10,363 nt of DNA, from contig JAMQCK010001257.1 in assembly GCA_024196135.1 (NCBI GenBank), positions 1 through 10,363 on the forward strand, in the 5' to 3' direction. Positions 1 through 8,186 of the stretch are shown one piece after another. The position numbers and the translations under genes were made by a program. The notes under the pieces were generated by a model. That model had not been told where the DNA came from. It searched no databases and was given only the letters and a program-made list of their open reading frames with translations. Position 1 is the stretch's first letter. Each line of letters starts with the position of its first letter. This DNA comes from Pleurotus ostreatus/Saccharomyces cerevisiae fusant (Eukaryota; Opisthokonta).

Positions 1-1193
1 GTGTATGCGTCGAGGGTGAGGGCAGTGAGGTTCCATGGCGGTCGAGGTTTGTCTTTGTCCCGTTCCTTCTTCGGCTTGTCGAGGTGCTTAAGCCAGACGA
101 AGGGTTGAGATTGCTCCATAGCGCTTCGAATAGACTCATGTTGCCCGCCATACCAGCGCGCTACGTCGAGCAAGTTCGAGCCGTTCGCAACCTTTGCTTG
201 AAGGAAGGAGTATCGTTGGGTGAGCTGCTCGTTCGTGATGGCAGCTTTATGCAAAGTCTGAGGAGACGCGCTGTTGCGTATTCGACGGAGACCCTCTAGT
301 GTGTGGATGAGCAATTAGCTTGCCACATTAAAGCCTTTCAACGACGCACCGACGAACTGATTCTCCTGCTTCACCAAGTCGCTCTGGTTAAGCAAGGTCT
401 CCTTCTCCTTCCCTTTCTTCTTGGACAGTGTTAACTTCCACCGCTTCTCCTCCTTCTCCTCTTCGTCCGCCGTATGCACAGACCAATCTAGAGTGTTCCC
501 TCCGTCAAGTGACGTGGGCACGGGATGTACGTTGATAACATCCGTCTTCGCAGGGGTGCTTGTAGAAGGTGCGAAGTCGATGTCCGCTGGCACACGCATG
601 GGTGGGGGGATGAGGTGGAATGGTTGGTGAAGGCTTGAGCGGGAGGACGCCTGGGATCGCGGGCCGCCTGGCGAGACCTTGGCGCGAGCATCTCTGCGAG
701 CTTTCAGCTTGATAGCGCGCTGTACTTCTTGAATAAGCCTGGGGTCTTGCGCATAATCAGTACCTTGCCGTGCGCTCCACAAACGACGAGTCTACCTTCA
801 TGAGCTGGTGATGCCATTCAATCAGTCCCCACCTATCCCTCTGAGCAGATAGCACGCACAAAGATCATATTCGTCCGAGAACGTCCCAAGCGACAGATCA
901 TCCGCCGACAGAGACGTATTCCCCGCCTCCCGCGAGGTCTCCGGCACGGTGCCGATGAGTGATATGGGCCGTCGCCTGGGCTTCACAGGCGCAACGCCGC
1001 TGTACCCATACTTCCCATCCACTGACACTACTCTGCGGCGTGCTGAGCCATTCCTGGCCGACGACGGATTCGCGCTCTCCGATGACGAGTACTGCTGAGG
1101 TGCGGGATCGGGAAATTGCAGACGGCGGCGGGGGAGCGACGACTGCGCGGGGCGCGCCTCGAAGGGCGACTGGTGGTATTCTTCCGAGCTCAT
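1..1193 (-). CDS. Unrecognised disordered fungal protein, 5' part (3' end lies beyond the left edge)
   Basis: I do not recognise this protein. The coding path I infer is 1193-860, 804-796, 745-350 and 295-1, giving 344 visible residues. All junctions are phase 1. Introns 859-805 (55 nt), 795-746 (50 nt) and 349-296 (54 nt) have donors GTGCGT, GTAGAC and GTGCGT and branch-like CTGAT, CTGAT and CTAAT. The N-terminal ~110 residues are Ser/Pro/Arg-rich and look disordered. Across the microexon the protein reads DLSHEDPRLIQEVQRAIK, the start of a basic helix. A mixed-charge Glu/Lys segment follows, and the last exon looks more ordered (LLDVARWYGGQHESI). The ATG at 1193 has an in-frame stop 14 codons upstream, so it is the best start. 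If intron 349-296 were retained, the frame would end at 315. The family and the remaining length are unknown. Confidence 0.7.
796..804 (-). other. Inferred 9-nt microexon of the left-edge gene
   Basis: On the minus strand the nine bases CTCATGAAG sit between a CCAG acceptor (805-808) and a GTAGAC donor (795-790). Including them joins phase 1 to phase 1 and adds Ser-His-Glu plus the first base of an Asp codon. It splits what would otherwise be one 114-nt intron into two of 55 and 50 nt, the usual size in this window, each with its own CTGAT branch-like site. Skipping it also keeps the frame, so both isoforms could be translated. This is inferred from splice signals only. Confidence 0.6.
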
Positions 1194-1542
1194 CGGCAGC
1201 GGCGGCGAGGGCGAGGGCGAGGGCGAGGGGTGCTATCTGCGCTAGTGGTGGCGCATAGAGGTGGTAGGTACAGTGCGGTGATAGCTTGAGGTGAGGAGGC
1301 GCGCAGCGGTAAGCACCAGTTACTCAGGGGTTTCACGTGGCAACTAGGCATCAATCCGAACCTGCTCCGAGAGGGAAGCGTGCCTCACAGGCGAGGTGGC
1401 TGCTCAAAGTCCTCGTCAAGTAGCAGTTGATTCCAGGCAGGGGTATCGCGTATACAAGGTGATTATGCTCAAGATATGATAGAATAGATAGAAGAGACCT
1501 CCTTCATGAGGTAGATCCGCACAACCCCCACCGACCTGGCAC
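1194..1542. other. Intergenic spacer: promoter/5' UTR of the left-edge gene and 3' UTR of the next gene
   Basis: Both flanking genes are on the minus strand, so this 349-nt stretch should hold the 3' end of the 1543-2696 gene and the promoter of the left-edge gene. I see no convincing TATA box near the start at 1193. The visible elements are a GC-rich hexamer repeat (1205-1228), a four-codon upstream reading frame (1256-1242, minus), and an AT-richer patch near 1455-1495. No additional protein or RNA gene is supported. Confidence 0.5.
1205..1228. repeat. Four perfect tandem copies of a GC-rich hexamer
   Basis: GCGAGG is repeated four times on the plus strand (CCTCGC on the minus strand). It lies 12-35 nt upstream of the inferred minus-strand start codon at 1193, so it is probably in the 5' UTR. 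It may be a simple replication-slippage tract; no regulatory role can be shown. Confidence 0.85.
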
Positions 1543-2696
1543 TCAAGCTGTCGTCTTGAACGCTAGTATCGACGGCTGGCGATTGATCTTCGAGAAGAAC
1601 CCCTGCACGGTGTTGGCGCGCTTCAGCTTCCTTTGCGACGGCGGTGGTAGCGCGGCGGGCTTTGGACGGTGCAGATCTGCATGCTCAGGCATGCCGACCT
1701 TACCCTCCTCGATGACGGACGACAGCGACTCAGATCGCGGACGCGGCATGAAGGGGTTGAAGCGCGAGAGTGGTGCAAGGCGCTTTGGGGGAGAGGAAGG
1801 AGGGTTGACCGTTACTCGAGAGACGTGCGTGTGCGTGGACGTAGTTGTCGGCGCTGCTGAAGGTCGACGAGGGCGAGTACTTGACGGAGTGGAAGGCGGC
1901 GAAATTGACGCGTTCGAGGACTGGCGGGGCCTATGAGTAGGGCCCGCTGCCTTACGATGCGAGTTTACATTTCTGGGTATAGGAAGCGGGACCATACGCC
2001 CACGACGAGCCTTCGCGAACTCAGGGACCGATGGGCTATCCGGAGGACAAGGCGCGAAGTTTGGGGTTGGCGGCGGGGACTCCGAACGCTCTGAATCGGA
2101 GTCCGATACTGGAAAGCGGTAACGTTCTGTGGACACATTAGCTGACTACTAATCTACCTCAGCAGCAAGCTCACCAAGCTCTGGATCCATCGTCTTCTTC
2201 AGCGGAGATGGCCTGCGCGGCGCGTGAGGATTACGACCCTCTTCCCGTCGGTCACGTCGAGAGTTGGAAGATGGGGAGTGTCTCTCGCTCGCGAGGCTCT
2301 GTTGCTCAGCTTCTTGAGCAGCCTTCCGAGCTCGTGCGCGATTCTTCGCCAGATGTGCGCGCTCCACGTCGTGCTGAATGCGTTCCTCTAAACTTTCCAT
2401 CAACAATCTCCTCGACGGTGTACCACTGAGTACCACGCACCTTCCTCCTTCCGCATCCTGAAGTACGTAGCGTCCTCCACATCCGGGTCGAGCCAGCTGG
2501 CCAGATACTCAGGACTGAAGTCTTCCTCGTCCGTGAGCCCCATGCCCGCCTGCGCCGCCCTGATGAGCCTTCGACGCGCCTCGATCCCACAAGGTGGCAG
2601 CTCCGATCGTCGGGGCGGACTGGGCTGTACGGTCACAGGAGTCGGCGTCGACAACAGGCGACGATGGCGCGGAGGAGTAGTCGGGACGCGTTCCAT
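1543..2696 (-). CDS. Unrecognised disordered, Ser/Pro/Arg-rich protein of 350 aa
   Basis: I cannot assign a function. Exons 2696-2441, 2387-2175 and 2126-1543 give 1053 nt including a TGA stop. Intron 1 (2440-2388, 53 nt, GTGCGT...TTTAG with a TTGAT branch-like site) and intron 2 (2174-2127, 48 nt, GTGAGC...CTAAT...ACAG) both join phase 1 to phase 1. The start lies in a near-ideal context (CACCATGG). Residues 1-35 are Pro/Arg-rich. Residues ~38-85 are the most ordered part and include PEYLASWLDPDVEDATYF. A charged Arg/Ala/Glu helix follows (~87-120, ERIQHDVERAHLAKNRARAR). From ~155 to the end it is Ser/Pro/Arg-rich with several basic-Ser sites and a C-terminal ANTVQGFFSKINRQPS segment. There is no signal peptide or membrane segment. 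It may be a scaffold or regulatory protein, but nothing here proves that. Confidence 0.7.
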
Positions 2697-3146
2697 GGTG
2701 GGCGGATCGGATATGGATAGGGTTGGATGGCGAGAAGCAGGTGGCTTGAAGTGGGCTGATACGATGGTAGATGAAGAGTGAGATTAGCAGGCGTACGCGA
2801 CCATTATAAGCGCGCGCGATCGGTGGCTCCGACCATTCAAAGAACAAAGCAGGCCTTGCACGTGTGGAGGACACGCGGCGGTATGAATAGACATGGACCA
2901 TCCGGCAGTGTTGACGGGTTTGGGGGACAAAGCGAAAGGCAGGAAGGAGGTACATGATAGGCGGGCACAGATCTGTAAAGGGTCAACGTGTTCACAACAA
3001 TAGGAAGGTTGCACCACAGCATGGTTATTTGCGTTAGGTACTTGCCTCAATGCGATATACTTTCGACCTTTCGAGCAAGCGGGACGTGCGATGCAATAAT
3101 ACAGTCGGATTGGAGTGGTGGTTCGTCGTAGGGGTACAGAGATCTA
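2697..3146. other. Intergenic spacer: promoter of the 350-aa gene and 3' UTR of SHY1
   Basis: This 450-nt stretch lies between two minus-strand genes. Read on the minus strand it contains CTTATAATGG (2810-2801), a TATA-like element a little over 100 nt upstream of the start at 2696. Several open frames cross the region on both strands, but none has splice-compatible ends or recognisable protein content. I see no RNA gene. Confidence 0.5.
2803..2808 (-). promoter_or_regulatory. Possible TATA element for the 350-aa gene
   Basis: TATAAT on the minus strand sits 106 nt upstream of the ATG at 2696, a plausible distance for a fungal core promoter with a 5' UTR of some 70 nt. It is an isolated match in a mixed-composition region and may be chance. 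Confidence 0.3.
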
Positions 3147-4153
3147 TCATCGCGGGAGACTGCGCCCCCGAACTCTGTTCTTCTTGATAAAACGGAAGAG
3201 CATGACGGATGATATGGCTGACAGGCCCCACCTATGTCTTGTTAGTGAACAAAATTCGTCAGGAATGTCTTCGCTTACCAAGTGAGGACATAAGACAGAT
3301 GCGAGTTGCGAAGGTTGACAGTAGCTGGCCGACCTACTGGAATACCTTTGTCCAACCTCTCCATAATCTGACCGGTGTGACCATCTGTAGACAATCAGCA
3401 GTGAGCTCGCAAGGCAGCGATGAGCACGAACCAAAGATCTCTTCGAAGAAGACAGGTTGCACGTTAGCCTCTTTGCCGCCCGCATATTCGGCCATGGCGT
3501 CCAAGTCCCTCCAATACCAGAACTTCTCCTTCGGATCGTTGTCTGGCGTGAAGGTGTTCCGCGGCTGAGATAGACGAATGAGTCCGACGACTTCCACTTC
3601 GCCCTCGGGCTTGTCGAAGGTGCCGCTGTCACCCAGTTCCTTCGGGACGAAGCCGCGATCGACAAGTACAGTCGACCCGTCCTGGCGCATGAGCGGGGTG
3701 ATTACTTGGTATCCGTTCTCCCCCTCAAAGACTTTAGGTCCTAATAGCATGGTGTGTGCATGATCCCACTTCCCCTTCGCCTTGACTTTGCGCCAGGTAA
3801 ACTCGGGGAGGACTGAGATGCTGCGAACCGGGGTAAGCCTCTCCGCACACCACGACACGCAGCACTACGCACTTGACTTGACGAGGCAAAGGCAGAGGGT
3901 CGAGCTGTAGCTTCTCCGTGAGCTCGTCGATGAGGTCAATCTTCCACTTCAGGCGCTTGAGCTGCCAGGAGCCGAGCGCGAAGGTGAATACGGGGAAGAT
4001 GGCGACTAGGCCGACGATGGGCGTGAACCACGACTCAGTCTTCGGTTTGTATATCGTGGGGGCCGTGATGTTGCGCCGCGGGACGCTGTTCGGTGCCCTG
4101 GGGCGCGGCGGGCGCCATGTCTTGTTCGCGAACGCGCGGCGGAAGGAGAACAT
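3147..4153 (-). CDS. SHY1: SURF1/Shy1 family mitochondrial cytochrome c oxidase assembly protein
   Basis: SURF1 proteins sit in the mitochondrial inner membrane and help assemble cytochrome c oxidase around Cox1 and its haem. Exons 4153-3873, 3820-3432, 3384-3279 and 3231-3147 give 286 aa plus TGA; introns are 52, 47 and 47 nt. The first ~35 residues are Arg-rich, Ser-containing and nearly free of acid, like a presequence (MFSFRRAFANKTW). A membrane segment at ~42-61 runs into GSWQ at 61-64, the conserved family motif. The central domain has ISVLPEFTWRKV (~95-106), GYQVITPL (~130-137) and VLVDRGFVP (~145-153), all typical SURF1 signatures. Near the C-terminus NLRNSHLSYVLTWWGLSA leads into a second membrane segment and a basic tail. 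Length matches the family (~290-390 aa). The start is chosen for the presequence; its context is weak, and the frame stays open upstream. It is divergent from SLA2. Confidence 0.93.
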
Positions 4154-4260
4154 GCAGGAGTCCGAAAGCGCGCGGTGAAGTCGACTTTCCCACGCCCGGT
4201 TCGGCTTGTTCCCCTCCTCATCGCATCGCGGCTGCGCGTCCCGTCTTGGCTCCTCCGACG
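4154..4260. promoter_or_regulatory. Compact divergent promoter between SHY1 and SLA2
   Basis: Only 107 nt separate the SHY1 start (4153, minus) from the preferred SLA2 start (4261, plus); the spacing becomes 181 nt if SLA2 starts at 4335 instead. The region is GC-rich with no TATA box on either strand. On the minus strand there are two short upstream ATGs, one closed almost at once (ATG CGA TGA). The two 5' UTRs probably overlap or transcription starts are very close to the coding starts. No specific factor site can be named. Confidence 0.55.
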
Positions 4261-7200
4261 ATGAGCATGTACGCCGCCGCAGCCCGTAGCACTGAGACGA
4301 CGAGCGCTGACGCGTCTGCAGGTACGACGATGGCATGCATCTGCCGACGCGGCCAGTCGACAAGGACAAGGCAGAGGCAGAGTTGGTTATAAACATCAAG
4401 AAGGCTACGAGTCCCGAGGAGACGGCGCCCAAGCAGAAGCATGTTCGCAGTACGTATCAACGCTAGAATGGCTAGGATACGTCTGACAGAACGCAGAGTG
4501 CATCGTCTTCACCTGGGATTATCACTCCTCGATCTCGTTCTGGAGCGGCCTTCGGGTGCAACCCATCCTTTCGGACGAGGTGCAGACGTTCAAGGCCCTC
4601 ATCACGGTGCACAAGGTCTTGCAAGAAGGTCATCCAGTGGTGCGTGCGCTCCATCCGGGCTGGATATGGCCCTCACGGCTTTGCAGACGATCAAGGAGGC
4701 TCATGGTCAGACGGCGTGGCTCGAGACTTGCGCACGCACAGTGGGGGTGGACTCTGCAAGAGGTGCGTGCGATAGATTTTGGCCAAACGCGTCCTAACCG
4801 GGTACATAGGCTACGGTCCTCTGATTAGGACATACGTTCAATTCATCCTTGCCAAGCTCAGATTCCACCGCCTCCGCCCGGAATTCAACGGCCTCTTCGA
4901 ATACGAGGAATATGTGACGTTGAAGGGGATCGATGATCCTAACGAGGGGTACGCGTCATGTTGCGCGCGTCTATCACCACTCATCCCTCCTCAGCTATGA
5001 GACGATTTCCGACCTTATGGGCCTGCAGGACATGATTGATTCGTTCCAGAAGATGGTCTTCTCGCATTTCGGCCACTCTTCGAACAATGAATGTCGCATC
5101 TCTGCACTTGTACCTCTTGTCAAGGAGAGCTGGGGCATCTACCGCTTCATCACCAGCATGATGCGCGCCATGTACCGCAGTGCGTATACACCACCTCATC
5201 ATTTGTTATATCATCTAACTTTGCCCAGGGACTAATGATACCGAGGCGCTCGAGCCTCTGCGCCAGCGCTATATCTCTCAACACCACGCCCTCCGCAAGT
5301 TCTACTACGAATGCTCTAATCTCAAGTATCTCACCGGTCTCATTAATGTGCCCAAACTCGGCCACGAACCACCTAACCTCATGGACTCCGGAGACGCTCC
5401 TGACTTGCCTGCTCGTCCTCGCACCACCGCGCCGAAGTCACCAACCCCTCCGCCCGCCGCCCCGACTCCCGACATGTCTGCTGCTAACGAGCAAGCGCGC
5501 TTGTTGAAGCAATATGAGGATCAGCAGGCTGCGCTCAGAGCACAGCAGGAGGCTGAGGAGCGTCAGAGGCTAGCACTTCAGCAGCAGCAGCAAATGGAGT
5601 TCGAGCAGCGCCAGCGGGAGCAGGCCGAGGCGCAACGACTCGCGCAGGAGCAGCTTCTGCAACAGCAAATGATGTACTCGAACCAGGCTGCCGCGGAGCA
5701 GGTGCAAGCCCTCGAGCGTGAGCTGCTGAACATGCGCGGCCAGTACGAGCGCGACCAGATCTTCCTCGAGCAGTATGATCGCCGCGTCAAGGCGCTCGAA
5801 GCCGAGCTGGCGAACGCTGGCCAGACAATCGGCGCGCAGATGCAAAGCAAGGACGAGCTCATCAAGCAGCTGCAGGACCAGGTCACCTTGTGGCGCAACA
5901 AGTACGAGGCGCTCGCGAAGCTCTACAGCCAGCTGCGCACAGAGCACCTCGACATGCTGTCCAAGTTTAAGAACATGCAGCTCAAGGCGAACTCTGCGCA
6001 GGAGGCAGTGGACCGCATGGAGAAGATGGAGCGCGACCTAAAGGCGAAGAACCTCGAGCTAGCGGATATGCTGCGCGAGCGCGACCGTGCGCGGTTCGAT
6101 ATGGATCGCCAGAAGAGCGCGCATAAGGAGGAGATGGACCGGTTGAAGCGCGAGCTCGACTTTGCCAATGAGCGCGCGGAGGACTCGTCGCGCAACAAGA
6201 ACAACGAGGTCTCGCATGTCATGAGCCGGTACAACAGGCAGATCGCCGAGCTGGAGGATACCCTGCGTGTACGTTGCCACAAATATTTTTGCCTTCTTGG
6301 CCGAGAGTGCTGACTCTTTTGCAGTCCAAGCAATTCCAGATCGACGACCTGATGGCCAAGTTGGAGGACATCCGCAGCGAGGTGGACAGGGTTCGCGAGG
6401 AGAAAGATGCCGAAATCGAGGTGCTGCAAGCAGGCATGGATGCGACCATCCAGCAACTCGCAGAGGCGCAGCAGGTCAGTCAGCGCGTATGCTGCCTCTC
6501 ACGCCTTTTCTCACGACATGTGCAGAGCCAAGGGATTGCCGACGAGACCACGAACGCCCAGATCGATACGCTCATTCTCGACAACCGCAAGAAGCTCAAC
6601 GACATCATCGGTGAGTCCATTAACTTAACCGTTCCTCCTTCATCTCTGACTCTTTTGGCGAAGACTCCATTCTGCAGGCTTGCGTGCAGAAAGTCGACGA
6701 TGCTATCTACGAACTCGAGTCGCCAACACAAGCCGGCAACACCAACGCCACGCCCGAGTACACGCTGTCCATGATTGAGAAAGCCGTCAACAACGCAACC
6801 GACTTCGCCACCATCTACAGCTTGTACCTCGGCGGCGAGCCCGGTGGCGAGCATGTCGAGGTCATCAAGGCTGCAAACGAGTTTGCCCAGTCGCTCTCCG
6901 AAGTCCTCATCAACACCAAGGGTGTTACCCGCCTCGCGAGCAACGATGATGCGTCTGACAAAATCATCAACATCGCGAAGACGGCGGGTGACGTCGGCTT
7001 GCGGTTCTTCCTCAACTTGCAGTCGTACAAGATGGACCTGCTGCAGCCAACGCAGCGCAGGGATGTGCCCATGCGGAACAACGTTGAGACCCGCAGTGCG
7101 CTATCGAAGCTCTCCGAGATCATCGACGGCTTGGTGTCGAAGGAGATCAAGTCCGACCTCAAGAAGGGCGACATCGGCGACATGGTCGAGCGGGAGATGC

Positions 7201-7892
7201 TTGGCGCCGCTCGCGCCATCGAGCTCGCCACTCAGCGCTTGCAGGAGCTAATGTCTCGTCCGCGCGACTCGTCCCGCTTTAGCGCTGTCGACTTGCAGGT
7301 CCACGACTCCATTCTCCAGGCTGCTATGGCGATTACGAGCGCTATCGCCCGCCTAATTCAGGCTGCCACCGAGTCGCAGCAGGAAATTGTGGCGCAGGGC
7401 AAGGGCTCGAGCACGACCCAGCAGTTCTACAAGCGCAACAACCGCTGGACGGAGGGTCTCATCTCCGCTGCCAAAGCCGTCGCCTTCGCAACCAACCTGC
7501 TCATTGAGAGCGCCGATGGTGTGCTTTCTGGCACGCACTCACTCGAGCAGCTCATCGTCGCGTCGAACGAGGTTGCGGCTGCCACCGCCCAGCTCGTCGC
7601 CGCCTCCCGTGTCAAGGCGAACCTCATGTCCAAAACCCAGGAGCGCCTCGAGCTCGCCGCGAAGGCCGTCACCGAGGCCTGCAAGGCGCTCGTGCGGCAG
7701 GTCAAGGCCATCTCCGCTCGGGAAACCGAGGAGGAAGAGGTCGACTACAAGAACATGGCGACGCTCGAGTTTAAGAAGCGCGAGATGGAGCAGCAGGTGG
7801 AGATCCTGAAGCTGGAGAAGGAGCTCGGTGCGGCGCGGCATCGGTTGGGCGCGATGCGTCGGGCGGGATACCACACCGACGAGACCGATTGA
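4261..7892 (+). CDS. SLA2: Sla2/End4 (HIP1R family) clathrin-actin endocytic adaptor
   Basis: Sla2 links PI(4,5)P2-rich membrane and clathrin to cortical actin during endocytosis. Preferred exons: 4261-4268, 4322-4449, 4497-4639, 4687-4762, 4810-4948, 4995-5179, 5229-6268, 6325-6474, 6526-6610 and 6664-7892, giving 1060 aa; introns are 46-56 nt. The ANTH domain covers about 20-285 (KQKHVRKCIVFTWDY, ALITVHKVLQEGHP, YEEYVTLKGIDDPNEG). A Pro-rich linker (~282-311) precedes a Gln/Glu-rich coiled coil (~316-648), the family's clathrin light chain-binding and dimer region. The conserved DSILQACVQKVDDAIYELE begins exon 10. The I/LWEQ (THATCH) actin-binding module spans ~800-1005 (RWTEGLISAAKAVAFATNLL near 910), followed by a dimerising helix ending LGAMRRAGYH. 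Length fits the family (yeast 968, human HIP1 about 1037 aa). The first exon is uncertain: ATG 4335 in exon 2 is an in-frame alternative that loses seven residues. Confidence 0.95.
4269..4321 (+). other. SLA2: Inferred first intron of SLA2, after an 8-nt first coding exon
   Basis: The 53-nt stretch begins GTACGC and ends CTGACGCGTCTGCAG, a very good branch point and acceptor pair. Removing it joins ATGAGCAT (phase 2) to G TAC GAC GAT GGC ATG CAT, in frame with the known N-terminus of the family (PVDKDKAEAEL). It would remove the need to skip the well-contexted out-of-frame ATG at 4330. Without this intron, SLA2 would start at 4335. The call rests on splice signals and phase only. Confidence 0.55.
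6475..6525 (+). other. SLA2: SLA2 intron of 51 nt, in frame and free of stops
   Basis: Donor GTCAGT and acceptor TGTGCAG separate coiled-coil sequence ending AEAQQ from sequence beginning SQGIADETT. The 51 nt are exactly 17 codons with no stop, so unspliced RNA would still encode full-length protein carrying a Cys/Arg-rich insert (VSQRVCCLSRLFSRHVQ). The insert does not look like coiled coil, so I treat it as an intron. Confidence 0.85.
6611..6663 (+). other. SLA2: SLA2 intron ending at a non-canonical AAG acceptor
   Basis: The donor GTGAGT is strong and a CTGAC branch-like site lies at 6646-6650. The conserved family sequence IIDSILQACVQKVDD is only produced if splicing uses AAG at 6661-6663. 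Using the more typical CAG at 6675-6677 shifts the frame and reaches a TGA at 6776-6778. The AAG is the first AG downstream of the branch site. Confidence 0.88.
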
Positions 7893-8186
7893 GGCTCAGG
7901 CGGCGGGCTCATTTACAGATGTGGAAAGGTGGACAAAGGAATTTATATGTATACGCCTTCTGAATATTCGGATAATCATTCTTTATCGTAAAGTCCAGTT
8001 GTGAGGCAACTGTTGCAACACCGATGCAAGTCCTGGCAAGTCCTGGCGACGAGAAGTTGGTCAAAGTCGGAAGGCCAAATCGTTGACGGGTCTGAGACGT
8101 CGACCAAGACAACATTCATGACAAAATGTACTCGTACAAGCTGCTTCTATGGATGAGAATATACCAGCCTAGGAGTATGGGCATTG
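7893..8186. other. Convergent spacer between SLA2 and the helical-protein gene
   Basis: This is the shared 3' flank of two convergent genes. About 50 nt after the SLA2 stop there is ATTTATATGTATAC (7941-7954), which resembles fungal AT-rich 3'-processing elements and may guide SLA2 polyadenylation. A perfect tandem repeat lies at 8026-8045, and a small palindrome GCAACTGTTGC at 8006-8016. If the alternative stop of the next gene at 8213 is used, the spacer is longer. No gene is seen. Confidence 0.45.
8026..8045. repeat. Perfect 10-nt tandem duplication
   Basis: GCAAGTCCTG occurs twice with no spacer, in the non-coding 3'-3' spacer. It looks like a simple short duplication with no evident function. 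Confidence 0.9.

Noticed and set aside
2388..2440. Apparent double frameshift in the 350-aa gene, with a near-duplicate TGGTAC and a tempting WYTVEEIVDG reading in the third frame.
   Set aside because: A standard 53-nt intron (GTGCGT, TTGAT, TTTAG) joins the flanking frames exactly, so no frameshift or pseudogene is needed.
2509..2955. A minus-strand open frame of about 148 codons crossing the start of the 350-aa gene.
   Set aside because: It overlaps a well-supported coding exon in another frame and its composition does not resemble a protein.
3734..4432. A longer SHY1 open frame extending upstream of the chosen start to about 4432.
   Set aside because: The extension overlaps SLA2 coding sequence on the other strand. 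The presequence-like N-terminus begins at the ATG at 4153.
5570..5947. Long leucine-rich minus-strand open frames opposite the SLA2 coiled coil.
   Set aside because: They are shadows: antisense of Gln/Glu-rich codons gives Leu-rich frames. The plus-strand protein is firmly identified.
4261..7892. SLA2 as a marker of a mating-type locus, as in many ascomycetes.
   Set aside because: The SLA2-MAT link is an ascomycete pattern. No HMG-box, alpha-box or homeodomain gene and no APN2 is seen in this window.
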